Positions 22,585-34,719 of a stretch of 64,000 nucleotides of DNA are shown piece by piece. The position numbers and the translations under genes are program-made. Origin of the DNA: Bimastos eiseni (lineage: Eukaryota > Annelida > Clitellata > Crassiclitellata > Lumbricidae); assembly GCA_959347315.1 (NCBI GenBank), contig OY365814.1, positions 2,283,661 through 2,347,660 on the forward strand, written 5' to 3'. Position 1 is the first letter of the stretch. Every line of letters starts with the position of its first letter. The notes below the pieces were generated by a model. It was not told where the DNA came from, searched no databases, and saw nothing but the letters and a program-made list of their open reading frames with translations.

Positions 22585-23465
22585 GTTTACAAACGTTTGT
22601 TTCCCTTCCCCCCCAATGTTCCGGGCGTGGAAGCCCTTCGGGGTGGAAGCGGTCGGGGAAGTCCTATGTGCGGTGCCTTGTCGTGGCGGGGGGGCTCCTC
22701 CTTCGGGGGGTCTAAGCGCACAGGGGCGAACGGGGGAAACCCTAACAAATGATAAACAAAAATGGAAAGTAATATTACGCTTAGAGGCGCTGCCACTGCA
22801 GCGCCTGTCATTTACGCCGAGGGGGCGGCGGGTGTGGTACCGGGGCAAGTGAACTGCCCCCAATGCCGAAAAGGGTTAAAGAGTGCGGCGGGTGTGACTC
22901 TCCACCAGAGAAAGGCGCACCCCTTGGAGTCTTCGGGGCGGTCGTCCTGAACTGGCGGGGAGCACTCCATCGCGCGTCGTCTGTGCTCCTCCGCACACAA
23001 AAGGTGAGTGCAGGCGATGAGACTCTACTGTCGTGCCGGGTGCTTACATGCACATCGAATATGTTTCGACACTACAGCCGGACGACAGCAAGAAACCTAC
23101 CAACAACGGGCAGTACGGCATCTTAGCCCTGGTACCGCTTTTATGAAAAGGCTATACCCATATCGGACCAAGTACCGAGGTCCGTCCATCGCGGTCGGCC
23201 CAAAAGGTGAAAATGCGCCAGAGAGTCCCTGTTCTCGATTACTCGCCAAACCTGAGGCAAACACTGCCCAGGGTAGCTCGGCCAGGCCGCCATCAGCGTA
23301 CCTCGCTCCTCTGCTTTTAGCGGAATCGAGTGAGGGACGTTATCTTTGGGGAGGGCACCCCTAAAACTAACAACAACGGCGGCCAGCGAGAAAACGTCTA
23401 ATGATGAGGACTTACAGCCTCAAAACTGTGATATCTGAAGGTTAAAATAATCAGTTAACCAGTCA
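22585..23465 (+). mobile_element. GC-rich insertion in element A gag; fragment of a zinc-finger non-LTR element
   Basis: The base composition jumps to strongly GC-rich between two AT-rich gag segments. A frame at 22845-22920 encodes CPQCRKGLKSAAGVTLHQRKAH, limited here to its key residues: a C2H2 finger of the CxxC-x12-HxxxxH type seen at the start of R2-like non-LTR proteins. No RT follows, so it is a deleted or non-autonomous copy. Its ends are approximate and no target duplication is clear. Confidence 0.5.
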
Positions 23466-23529
23466 TAAAAATACAACCGCAACTTTTGTAAACAAGAAAT
23501 TCGATAAGAGTTATGATCCCAAATATCAA

Positions 23530-24202
23530 GTGAGAGATCCGAAAGGTTCGGCAAGTTACATGAAACAGTGTTACAATTGCGGAACAACAGGGCACAACGC
23601 TAAATTTTGCCATTATCCAACCAAAACTTCTGAGATGAGTAAGTATCATGATAAAGCTAATGTGAATAGAATACAAGTTAGTGAACAGAACATTGAAAGT
23701 CAAGAGAATGAAAGTACGAATGTAGAGGTAAAAACAGTCATGAAATGCAAGATAGAGAGAGAACGTTTAATTTCAGTAAATACTACAGAAAAAGAAACGA
23801 AAGCAGGAGGAGGATTATTTAAGAAAGTCAGTATGAAGCATATTCAAGTTGAAATTAGAGCTCATGAAGGTCAAAAACCAATGATAATTAAAGTGTTGTA
23901 TGACTCAGGTGCAGAAATTCCAGTAATAAATGCAAAAGTTATTACAGGGAATGAAAATTGAAGAAGTAGGACATGTAAATTTACAATGTATGGTGGGCGA
24001 ACCGATATCTGCTCGTTTAGTGAAAATAGAAGTTAGAGTTGCTGAAGAGAAAACTGAGGGAAAATATGAAAGAGTGGAAACGACGGAATATCTGACTCCT
24101 TACATGCAATTGTTATGTGCGTCAATAGATAATGTAAGCAGCAGTGAACAGTTTTTGATACATCCAGAAATTATTGAAGAACTGATCTTGTCATCAATGT
24201 GA
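23530..24202 (+). pseudogene. Zinc knuckle and protease of element A
   Basis: CYNCGTTGHNAKFC at about 23569-23610 is a CCHC knuckle. VLYDSGAEIPVINAKV at about 23896-23940 is the aspartic protease active site (DSG). A frameshift at about 23945-23960 moves the frame to 23930-24202, which ends at a stop. Confidence 0.8.
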
Positions 24203-25443
24203 TGACAAGATCACAGTATTGGTGTAATGAAGGCAGAAATGAGGAAGAAGACCAGATAAGGGATGAAAGGAGAAACAAGGGTGAAGACACAGACAATGAA
24301 GAATCTGATCACGTAGAAATCGAATTAGGAGAAGGAGTATTAAGTAATTTATTTCCAGAGCAAGAAGATGAACATGTAAGGCAAAACCGATATGCTGATG
24401 TCGAATTATTTGAAAAGCAACAGAAAGAGGACGAATCTTTAGGAAGATGGTGGAAATTAGCTGAAGAAAACGAAAATAATTTATATGTACTCAATGGATT
24501 GTTACATCGAAAAGAGAAAATCTTAGGACATGAAATTGAAAAACTTGTACTACCTAAGAGTCGAAGATTACAGATTATGAAATTGGCTCACGAATCTGTA
24601 ATGGGTGGTCATTTAGGAGAGGAAAAAACCAGAGAAAGGATCAGGTTATCCTTTACATGGCCAAAGATGCGTAGAGAAATAGAAGAGTTTTGCAAATCTT
24701 GTGTAAATTGTCAACTGAAAGCAAGGAGTGTGATGATGGATAGAGTTCCAATTAGAGCTATTGTTAAAGAAGAGGTGGCCTTCCAAAGAATTACAATGGA
24801 TGTAGTGGGACCAATTGAACCTATGTCAGCGGCAGGACATAAATATTGCTTGTGTGTAGTGGATTCGTGTACAAGATGGCCAACGGTATTCTTATTAAAG
24901 TCGTTAACAGCAAAAGCAGTGTGTGATGCATTGAAGGACTTCTTTACGAATGTGGGAGTTCCTGCAGTGATGACTAGTGATCAGGGAACTAATTTTACAG
25001 CCGAATTGACCAGAGAATTTATGAGAGCAATGGGGTGTACTCCAAGATTTGATACACCAGGACATCCAGAAGCAGCAGGCCTAGTAGAAAGATGGAACCA
25101 AACTTTTGAAAAGATGGTTCATCATGTTATTTTGGAAAATCCAAAGCAATGGCATAAAATCGTTCCATTTACAGTATGGGCGTAACGAGAAGTACCTAAT
25201 GCAACCACAGGGGTATCTCCTTATATGCTCGTACATGGAAAAGTTCCGAGAGGACCATTGACGATTTTTAAAGAAGTTTGGACAAAAGAAATTGAGTCAC
25301 CGCCAAATTTGAAAGTGAAAACAGAAAGATACTTACAGGAGTTAAAAGAAAATCTCAAAATTGCAAAGAACATACTCGTGAAAAACAATTACAATATACT
25401 AATCAATACAATAAAAAGGCAAAAGATAAGAAATTTTCAGTAG
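24199..25443 (+). pseudogene. Integrase of element A
   Basis: Frame 24199-25185 has the HHCC zinc-binding region (AHESVMGGHLG ... CKSCVNCQ) and the D,D,E core: MDVVGP, TSDQGTNF and GLVERWNQ. A TAA stop at 25183-25185 interrupts just after FTVWA, and the frame continues to 25443 with VSPYMLVHGKVPRGPL. Another frameshift leads into a GPY/F-like RWHGPC segment at 25490. Confidence 0.85.
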
Positions 25444-27112
25444 GAGATAAAGTAATTGTACTTTATCCCACATCTACCAATAAGTTGTTATCAAGATGGC
25501 ATGGTCCTTGTTCGATAATACAAAAGAGATCAAAGTATTCTTATTTAGTTGATATGGGAGATGGAAATCGGAAAATAATACATGCAAATAAGATACGAAA
25601 GTTTATTGCTAGATCACTGAGTTATTGTTTAATTGTGGACGAAGATCAGGCATTTGGAAAGTTTGTGGAATTATCAACAATTATGGAAAAAACAGAAGGT
25701 GCGGGAATTATTCATTTGAAACAGGATCAAATATCTCATTTGGATAATTTGCAGAAGACGGAATTACTCGAATTACTAAACCGCTTTGCAGATCGATTTT
25801 CAGAACAACCAGGATTGTGTATGTTGGTGGAACACGAAATTAATTTGAAACCAGACTTTCGTGTAAAGAAATTTAAGGAGTATCGGATACCTTTTATTTA
25901 TCGAGAGGAAGTGGATCGACAGATACAACAGATGTTACAACATGGAATCATCAAGCATTCGTCTAGTCCCATGGCCAGTCCCTTGGTTGTGGTTAAAAAG
26001 AAAGACGGTTCTTTACGATTAGCCTGTGATTACCGTTATTTGAATGCATGTACTGTTGAATGTTGATATCCAATGCCAAATGTGAAACATGTACTGAATC
26101 GAGTTGGTAAGGCTAAGGTCATTTCAGTATTAGATTGTAGGAGTACATACTGGACCTGTCCGGTCAAAACCGAAGATCAGTGCAAGACAGCATTTGTAAC
26201 TCATAGTGGTTTATATGAATTCACGAGACTTCCATTTGGTTTGATTAACTCGGGAAGAACTTTTGTCAAGGCTATAAATTTAGTTTTGAAACCAATTAAT
26301 GAATTTACAGAACCATATGTGGATGATATTGCGGTATTGTCAAACGAATGGAAGCATCATTTAAAGCATTTAGAATTAGTGTTGATGGAATTTCGTAAAC
26401 AAAATGTAACATTGAATTTAAACAAATGTTTATTTGGCAAGCATGAAGTACAATTCATAGGCCATATTGTTGGATCTAGTCATATACGCATGAATCCAGA
26501 AAGAACGGAAAGCTTGATTAATATCCCAATACCAAAATCTAGAAAGCAGGTTAAACAACTGTTAGGTTTTTTAATTTCTATCGTGGATTTATAAAAGACT
26601 TTGCTAATATTGCTAAACCGCTGACAGATTTGACTAACCAACTAACAAAAGATCCGATTTATTGGAACAAGACATTACAGCAAGCTTTAGATACGTTGAA
26701 GGAGGCTATAAGAAAGGATGTTATGCTATATGTGTTTGAAGTGGGAAGACCATTTTCCTTGTATTGTGACAGTAGCGACTATGCTGTATTAAGTCAAAAG
26801 GGTGATCAAGAAAGAGAGAGACCCTTGTCATTTATTAGTAAAAAATTGACGGATACGCAGACCAGATGGGCTACAATAGAAAAAGAAGCTTATGCAATAA
26901 CTTCGTCTTTGGATAAATGTAACGAAATTGTACTTAGGTCAAAAATTATTATTTTTACGGATCACATAATCCATTGACATTTATTACAGAGACTATGCCA
27001 AAGTCAGCTAAGTTAGTTCGATGGTCTTTAGCACTTCAAATGTTTGATATTGAAATTAAGTACAAAAAGGGAGTTTGAATATAATAGCAGATTATATGTC
27101 AAGAATGTAAAT
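25444..27112 (+). pseudogene. Reverse transcriptase and RNase H of element A
   Basis: After the RWHGPC integrase tail, frame 25485-26066 enters RT (VVVKKKDGSLRLACDYR). A stop at 26064-26066 is followed by 26073-26594 with TRLPFGLIN and the catalytic YVDD. A frameshift leads into RNase H (YCDSSDYAV, EKEAYAI, FTDH), ending at about 27110 with a YMSRM-like terminus. RT is downstream of integrase. Confidence 0.85.
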
Positions 27113-27150
27113 AAGTATGATTTTGTCAAATTTTGTTTATGCCAAAATCC

Positions 27151-27170
27151 AGAAGAAGGGGAAAGATAAA
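27151..27170 (+). promoter_or_regulatory. Polypurine tract of element A
   Basis: A purine run AGAAGAAGGGGAAAGATAAA lies immediately upstream of the 3' LTR, where second-strand priming is expected. Confidence 0.75.
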
Positions 27171-27486
27171 TGTCAGCCAATGTTTGTTAATATGTTGATT
27201 TAGACACTTGGGGCGCAAGTGGGTGGTGGTGTTTGGAAGGGCTGTTAGGGGCGAATGAGGTGGCTGGTAGAAGGGATTGATAAGATGTTTGATTGCTTGT
27301 ATGTCGACAGTTGCTGCTCTGACTTCAGAAGGATACGGACGGTCGTTTTATATTTTAATTTGTGTACAGTAGTTTAGGCACTGTATTTTATGTTGTTAAT
27401 AAAGAAAACTGAGAAAACAAGAAGACGTGTCTTGATCCTTGTAGTTTGGTAAGTTTAACTCAAGGAAAAGAAAGTTGAAGTTTACA
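27171..27486 (+). repeat. 3' LTR of element A
   Basis: Same length as the 5' LTR and collinear with it. Differences seen include positions matching 20029, 20152 and 20219. Confidence 0.9.
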
Positions 27487-27949
27487 AAGATGTTAAAATT
27501 TCACGCGGCACCCGAAGATATTGCATTCGAAGTCTGTATGCTGTATATAGCATGGATAAGGCAGTTAGGCCAGACTACCGTTGATTCTGTTTGATTTCTT
27601 CCCTCCCTCCAAGTAAGAATTAAGGATGTAGCTTAGCTAATTTACTCATGGACTTTTGTCAGTTTCAACCATTTCAGCAGTTCTACCACATTTTCCTTAG
27701 AGTAGGGCATATATTAACTGTGTGAGCCCTTCACCTCCAATGTCAGAAATGCTTGAATGGGCTCAGAGATAGTTCCTTATTTTTCCTGCAAAAACAATGA
27801 TCTTCAGTATTTATTAAATACTTCAGTAGCGTCCACTTCAAATAACTTCCCTCTTCTCTCGTTCTTTTCCAACGGCTCTACCCTTTCTTTCCTTTTCTGT
27901 ATGTTTCTAACATATTTCTAGAAACTCTTACTTATATAAATATGTATAT
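27487..27949. other. Flanking DNA between elements A and B; no gene recognised
   Basis: The sequence resumes the target of element A. A short open frame follows the target duplication but has no recognised domain. Confidence 0.4.
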
Positions 27950-28515
27950 TGTTGGATGTGGAAAAAAGATAGTCTACTTACTGCTAAATCGCTAACGCTA
28001 TATCTGACAACACTATGTATTTGACTCTAGATAGAAAGGCCGGGCACCATTGTCTAGAAAGGGATGGTCAAATCGGCTATATAAGCGAGTGCTTGACTAT
28101 TTATCAGTCCGTTTGCTTTCGGTTGCTGTTACTTAGGTAAAGCGAAGGCGCGACGAAGCCATTTAGAAAAAAACCTAGAGACGGTTTGGCGGCTTGGAAC
28201 GGTGGAACAGGTATTGGGTATAGTGGTTTTCGCGTTTCGACACCAAGGTGTCTGGTATTGCGAAGGTCCACCGTTCCGTCGCATAGTTAAGACTAGTTGT
28301 AAAAACACTAGCTTTCGTTTGCTCTCGGTGCCATGCGGGCTAGCTGACCGCTGCTTGAATAGAGTTTTAGCCGTCTGGAAACTCATGTGAGAATCTCGTT
28401 TCAGGTTGTATGTTTTGTTCTCTTTCCGGTGTGAAAATATAATTTCCATCTTAAAAACACATCTTTTTCGTCTGTTTAGAGTAAGACCTACGATCACTTG
28501 CCTAGACATGCCACA
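27950..28515 (+). repeat. 5' LTR of element B
   Basis: Defined by comparison with the inverted LTR at 58125-58690: both are 566 bp with TG/CA ends. ORFs inside it are not genes. Confidence 0.85.
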
Positions 28516-28517
28516 AA

Positions 28518-28534
28518 TGGGGGCTCGTCCGAAC
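28518..28534 (+). promoter_or_regulatory. Primer-binding site of element B (tRNA-Pro type)
   Basis: TGGGGGCTCGTCCG starts two bases after the LTR, complementary to the 3' end of tRNA-Pro for 14 bases and then diverging. Confidence 0.75.
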
Positions 28535-28784
28535 GTAACAACGATGACAAATTAAAATGTTTCATGTAAGATCATGCCACAAATGAATAGACGCTAAAAC
28601 AACCAGTGATTCAAATTCGAAACAGATAGTAGAATAGTCACGTGGTGCAAATTGTTCGGGAAAGAACGAGCATTACTTTTGATAGTACGGAAATTGATAA
28701 ATTGCGGTTTGCGCTGAAAGAGCAAATTAAATTTTTGGGAGGATACGCCTGCAACCCATCAGTAGAACTGCGCAGAAAGGCAGC

Positions 28785-30393
28785 ATGGAGACGCCAGGTG
28801 CTGAAAAACCCCTAGTGGTGGAGGACGTTTTTGAGATGACCTTAGAAGAGGTTACGTTTGAGTTAGAACGCTTAGGGCAGGGAACAGAGGGAATGTCTAA
28901 GTCGCAGATGCAGAGAACCTTATCTAAGTTAATTTCGCCTGTGAAGTCGGAAGAAGAATTTAGATTGAGAAGCAAGGCCTTGAAATTGAAAGCAAACAAA
29001 GAGCTAGAATTGCAATTGAGGCGTGAAGAAATCGAGAGACTCGAAACCAAGGAAGCCATTGAGCGGGATTTCGAACTAAAAAAGTTAAAATTAACCGTGG
29101 AATTGGAGCAAAAGAAGTTAGAAGCGGAAGAGCGGAAACTTAAAATGGAAGTTGCCGCACAGCAGAAACGAGGTTACAAGAGGAGAAAAGAGAGGAAAGG
29201 TTACAAGAGGAGAAAAGAGAGGAAAAGGTACGAGTGGAAAAGAGAGAGGAAGCGGAACGAAGGGAAAATACGGAGCGCTTGCAGAGTGAGGCAGCAGAGA
29301 GGGACCGTTTGAGGCAGCATGACCTTGCACTTGTGCGAATCGAGCGTAATGTAAGAGAGCCTAATACGGACAATGATGGGTTTCGGCTATCGGCAGCGGT
29401 AAAATTTGTACCAAAATTTCAAGAATCTGATATGGAACAGTATCTAATGGCTTTTGAAAAATCCAAGTTGATTCAAAATTTTCCGAGAACGAAATGGTCC
29501 GCGTTAATCCATACGCAACTAAGCGGAAAAGCACAAAAGGTGGTTTCCGAATTAACGGTCGAAGAATGCCAAGACTATGATGTCTTAAAACAAGCATTGC
29601 TGTTGGCATATGACAAAGTACCTGAATTTCATCGGAAAAAATTTCGTTCAATGCGAAAAGGTGATTTAGAAACTTTCTCCAGTTTTGCGTATCGCCTAAG
29701 TAGTCCGTTCAAAAGTTGGTTGGATGGTCTCGAGGCATACAATGATAGAGAGAAATTGTTGGAAATTTTCAAAATTGAACAATTTGTCCAATGTTTGTCA
29801 ACTGAAAAGCATAAATGGATTTCCGAACCAAACCTTTGACCTTACGTCAGGCGGCGAAGCTAGCTGACGAGTACGCTGTGCTGTACAATCCTTTGAAATT
29901 TGGAGGAAGGATTGGTAGCCCATGTGATACCCAGGAAGGAAAGGGAAAATGGGAAAATTGGGAGAACCAGAAGCAATTTGGTAGCCCACAACGAGAACAG
30001 TGGAGCCCAAAACAAAAGAATAAAGGTTGGGGTCTAACGAATCAAAAGAATTTTCCTAAGAATTTTGGCACACAGATCAAATGTGGACGGTGTGGAAAAT
30101 TTGGCCATTTAATATCAAATTGTTATTCCAAAATAAATTTTGAGGATGGTCAAAACTATGATGTCCAGGCAAGAGATGTGCAGTTAGTGCAAACAGACCT
30201 GAATAACACACGGGGTATTAACACTAATGTGCATGAGCAGTTTCAGCCATACTGCGCACCTGTCAAAGTGTACGACGACAAAAGTGTACAGCGTTCAGTT
30301 ATTCTACTCAGGGACACAGCTAGTTTGCAAAGTTTATGTAGCGCGGAGCAGTTAATGAATCTGAATATGTGGATACGGGAGACCATCGATTGA
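28785..30393 (+). pseudogene. gag and protease start of element B
   Basis: Starts METPGAEKPLVVEDVFEM, a leader shared with element D. A coiled coil follows, then an in-frame pair of 27-bp repeats (29172-29225). A frameshift moves to 29234-29839, which holds the SCAN-like capsid (MEQYLMAFEKSKLIQNF; LIHTQLSGKAQKV). A further frameshift leads to 29815-30393 with the knuckle CGRCGKFGHLISNC and a protease-like LLRDTASLQ. Confidence 0.8.
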
Positions 30394-30462
30394 TCCAAGG
30401 GATTGTTGGTGAACCTACTAGAATTCCATTAGTCGAAGTTCGCATACACTCAAAGGAAGGGG

Positions 30463-31625
30463 ATGATCTTTTTTGGTTTAGTGCAACGACTTCCAGAGCG
30501 TGAGGCAATTTTACTGGGAAATGATGCGGCGCATGTACTGCCTGTTAATGTTGCAGTAGTCACTCGAGCCCAGTTGGCTCGATCACTAAAGCATCTGTTG
30601 GTTAATTCGAATGTGAGTACACGTGTATCATCGGCCGACGACAATAACGGTCTACATTTGGTTTCAGACGACAAATCTGTGCCAGCCGAAAAATTATGTA
30701 CGCCTGTTGATGTACTCGACCTTGACGAGATTGGACTGGAGACGGTGAGAGGTCATAGTGCAATGCAAGACTTCATTGTAGGACAGGCCGAGTCGAATTT
30801 AATTTCGACCGACGAAGGTTTTGCAGCGTCGAAAGGAATTGTCGTTTCTCGAGCGGAGTTGATTAAGTTACAGCGAGACGATAAATCGTTAACGCATTTG
30901 TTTACATTGGCGTGTAAGGGTACGAGTATAGATTCAAGAAGTTTATATCGCGTCCAAAAGGGAGTGTTAGTCAGAACATGGGCTGATAAACGAACACCTG
31001 TACAGTTAGGCTGGACGCAAGTGGTCGTTCCGCTGTCATTACGTGCACAGATCATGTATGTTGCTCATGATATACCGGCTAGTGGACATCTTGGCACACA
31101 GAAATCATTGGACAGGGTGCATAGGCATTTCTGGTGGCCTAAGGTGTTTGGTGACGTACGGGCGTACTGTCGCAGTTGCGAAATGTGTCAACGGGTTGGA
31201 AAAGGAGCTTCGATAGAACAGGCGCCTTTGATAAATTTACCTGTGATAGGCACCAGTTGGTCACGTGCTGCGATCGATATCGTAGGGCCACTGGAGGTAT
31301 CAATTAAATCAGGGTATCAATTTATATTGACTGTAATTGATTTAGCAACACATTTTCCGTTGGCTTTTCCGCTAAAACAGTATTCTGCTAGGGAAGTGGT
31401 TGATTGTTTGGTACAGGCTTTCACTACCTTTGGTTTTGTTGATGAGATTTTATCTGATCAGGGTACAGAGTTCATGTCGGAGCTGATGCAGATTTTTTTT
31501 TAATCTGAGTCACAGGTAGTGCAACTACGGACGACGGCTTATCACCCCCAGACTAATGGTTGTCTGGAACGCCTACATCGGACGATCAAATCGATGATGA
31601 TAGCGCTTGGAGAGAACTCGGAAGG
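30463..31625 (+). pseudogene. Protease end and truncated integrase of element B
   Basis: The frame opens with the protease tail (EAILLGNDAAHVLPV), then the HHCC region (AHDIPASGHLG ... CRSCEMCQ) and the core residues IDIVGP, LSDQGTEF and, after a stop at 31501-31503, GCLERLHRT. The match ends at about 31625. Confidence 0.85.
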
Positions 31626-34225
31626 GTGTTAAGCCGTCAGCAGAAGAGGCCAAAGAGAAAATCCTGTGCTTTATTTGCTCTTCTGGACTCCCAGAGCACG
31701 TGACTGCCCGCAGAGTAAAACCGCCAGCCGGAAGCCGGTACACATCAACGCATGTGCGTCTGGCGACACCAGACGTGAAAGCGTCGCCCCATTGCAGAGT
31801 AACGCCTGCATAAGTAATGTAGTGAGTGAAGGGGTAGAGAAAATCTCACAAGACACGACAGTTGAGAGTCAAAACATCTGCATAGACGCTGAAAAATTAT
31901 ACATCAGGCCATAGGCGTCAAGGTACGAATCGAACATTTCATGAGTGAAAACGCGTTGGAAGACTCTGGGTCACATATAGCATGCGTGAGCAAGGCATTG
32001 GTAGAACCCCTCAAGGCCCCAATATACAAACAGGTCAAAATTACTGGTGTACGGGGAATTTCCCAGGTCTGTGACGTCATCCGTTTGAAGTTAAAACCGG
32101 ATGTCGACGAATCATAGGGGTTAGTCAACATAGCACCCAGTGTAAGAGTATGGCTCGCTGTTGTTCCAGACTTACCGGAAGAATTAATTTTGACTCCCCA
32201 AATAAGCAATTTGTTGAAGGACGCTATTCAATACACAGTATTAGTGGTCGATGGTGACCTGAGAGACAGACAGACGGACGGTAAAACTCACAACCATACG
32301 GACAAACGAACTCCCACGACCAGGTCAGACGATGAGTTTCCTGATCGGCTGATCGGGGAAGAGTTCTTTGCTGGGGAAGAAAGAGGGAAAAATCAGGAGG
32401 TCAGCAGGACTGCCACCCCGTTCTCTCTGGTCAAAAAAAAAATAATATTGAAAGACAAAAGACAAGACTTTATGGACGTGGAAGAGGTGCCTACGGACTG
32501 AAGCATGAGATCAGCAGATGCCGACACCCTTAGACTAGAACAACAGAAGTGCTCTTCACTGAAGGAACCGTTTGATTTAGCCCAACGAGGAAAGGGGGGC
32601 TTCTTTGCTGAACATGGACTGTTGTATCATCGTGACAGCATCGTTGGCCATAAGGTAAAGCAACTCTGTATTCCAGTCAAACGGGTAGACATCGTTCTAA
32701 AAATGGCAGACGACGCGCCATTCTCAGATCATATGGCTTTCAAGTCCACTAAGGATCGGATTCGTCTCACCTTCTGGTTTTCGAATATGGACAATCTAAT
32801 TCGTGATTATTGTGCGTCTTGTCCAATCTGTCAGTTGAGGGCACCTCTGAAGACCAATCAGCGCATTCCAATCTAGGCTATCCCTCGCAATGACGAAATT
32901 CCATGGTCAGTTGTAAATACCGATTGTATGGGCTCATTAATCCTGTTGGACGACCCTTCGATTCCTAAGTCTGAATACAATTATGCCTTAGTGATTGTCG
33001 ACCGGTTTTCAAGATGGCCGATGGCATATCCGCTACGCTCTATGAGCGCGCGGGCGGTAGGCCTATACGATGCATTTTTTAAATATGTTCATGACCGTCT
33101 CTGTGCCACAGGTAATTTGCACGGATTGTGCTACGAATTTTACGAGTAAGCTAACTCAAAGAGTTTTTAACACGTCTAGGATGTACCCCGAGGTTCCATA
33201 TCCCCGGACATCCAGAGGCTAGCGGAACAGTCGAGAGGGCCAATTCGAGCTGAAAGGGGATGATTTACAAATTATGCCAAGGCGATCCACGTGGGTGGCA
33301 TAAGTTGCTGCCTTTCGTATTGTGGAGTCTAAGGGAACGTCCATCAGCCACAACCCACGTCAACCCCTTTACATTGGTCTATGGAACATTGCCCAGGGGA
33401 CTCCTCAGCATCTTGAAGGAGTCATGGGCGGGACAGCGAGAATTACCATTCAGCATTGGAAAATCTTCAAAAGAATATCTTCAACAGTTGAAGTCCAATT
33501 TAGAGACGACCGCTCTGTATGCAGAGTATTATTCGACCCTAGAACAGAGACGCTACGTCGAGAATTACAACTTACGAAGTCTAGAAAGGCGCTGCGCAGT
33601 GGGAGACAAGATGATTGCGTTAGCTTCGGACTCCAAGAACGCCAAGCTGTATAATCGCTGGCAGGGTCCAGGCGTAGTAATCCAAGTGAAGTACCCATTT
33701 GCATACATTGTCGAACTTGAAGGTAAGCGTAGACACTTACACGCCAACAAAATGCGCAAATTCAACGAGAGGCTTCAGCAAGCCATTGTAAGCAACTGTT
33801 CCATTGTTTATGATCACGACAGTGATTTCGGGTCAATTGTGGTGATCGATCCATCAGAATGAATTGCACCTCGACCAAGCACCTTAATTGAAGAAGGGCG
33901 GACCGCTTATTTGTCTGACGCTGAGAGGAGTCAACTCCTCGAGCTTATAGACAGACATGCAGATGTGTTTTCTGAGAAGCCGGGTTTATGTACATTAGAA
34001 TTTAAGTTTAGGCCTGGATCCAAAAATATTGTTGCGGATCACCTGTCTCGCACCGAGGGCCGAGGAATATTAGCCTATTGGGCCATTAGTAACGGGGTCC
34101 GAGGCCTCAGTATTGCATTGTATATATTGTACAGTAGGCACTGTTTTTTTCCTTTTTTCTTCTGTTCGACGAGCTGACGATGAACGAAAGGAACGAACAA
34201 CGAAGAAAAAACGTCCATGACATTT
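31626..34225 (+). pseudogene. Element E: 5'-truncated Gmr1-type element with RT and RNase H deleted
   Basis: Starts in a degraded zinc-knuckle region (ILCFICSS at about 31660), then a protease-like stretch with EDSGSHIACVSKALV at 31960, integrase (32505-33149: CASCPICQ, TDCMGS, VDRFSRWPMAYPL) and its C-terminal part (33260-33862: RPSATTHVNPFTLVYG; YNRWQGPG). At about 33995 the pre-RT segment (DVFSEKPGLCT) passes directly into the end of RNase H (FRPGSKNIVADHLSR). The whole of RT and most of RNase H are therefore absent. Frameshifts and stops occur throughout. Confidence 0.8.
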
Positions 34226-34693
34226 TGTCTGAAAGTTGGAGGGAATGTCACGCGCGAAACTCTAGACGATGGCGCTATATGAAAGTCATCGACCGACAGC
34301 AGAGGCGTGGGAGAGCTACGACTGAAGTTGTCTACCTGAAACCTGAGAGAGGAGACATCAATGGATTTCGCCGAAGGCAGACGGCCTCAATACAGACGGC
34401 GAGAAGTATGCATAGATCAACGGAGTGTCAAGCAACGAAACCCGACACCTCGAGGCAGACGTTAGATCCGCCTGCCCTTGTCATCTGTGCGACCCACGGA
34501 CAAGAAATTCATGAACCAGCTGAAGATCTGGTCTGAACCGGCTTGTTGACACTGATCAAGAATAAGGGACAATTTCATTACGAACGGCGCAACCTATTAG
34601 GCGGTATAACTATAATGCTGTAACTCAATTCCTGGAACTTATTGCCTGTCTATGACACTAATGAGCCCAGCCATAAAAGCCACTAGTCAAACA
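34226..34693 (+). repeat. Probable 3' LTR of element E
   Basis: Matches 59813-60237 in inverted orientation, and both copies stop being similar at the same CTAGTCAAACA end. The position after the RNase H end, and TG/CA termini, suggest an LTR. The 5' boundary is approximate and no target duplication was found. Confidence 0.5.
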
Positions 34694-34719
34694 TTAACTA
34701 GTGTTGTATGCAAGACTGG

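Larger units (their letters stand above)
20021..27486 (+). mobile_element. Element A: Gmr1-type LTR retrotransposon with two LTRs and 5-bp target duplication
   Basis: Two 316-bp LTRs (20021-20336, 27171-27486) begin TGTCAGCC and end TTTACA, with about eight differences by eye. AAGAT is repeated exactly at 20016-20020 and 27487-27491. The interior reads gag, protease, integrase, then reverse transcriptase and RNase H. Integrase lies before RT, the arrangement known from Gmr1-like Ty3/gypsy relatives. A polypurine tract precedes the 3' LTR (27151-27170). Coding regions carry several frameshifts and stops and an insertion of roughly 880 bp, so this copy cannot make intact proteins. Confidence 0.9.
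27950..31625 (+). mobile_element. Element B: Gmr1-type LTR retrotransposon, 3'-truncated
   Basis: A 566-bp LTR (27950-28515, TGTTGG...GCCACA) is followed by a tRNA-Pro-like primer site, gag, protease and integrase up to about 31625. There the sequence switches to a different element (E). RT, RNase H and the 3' LTR are missing. A same-length LTR of this family is at 58125-58690 on the other strand. Confidence 0.85.

Noticed and set aside
28129..28509. 126-codon minus-strand ORF
   Set aside because: It lies inside the LTR of element B and recurs in broken form in the inverted LTR at 58125-58690; it is not a separate gene.
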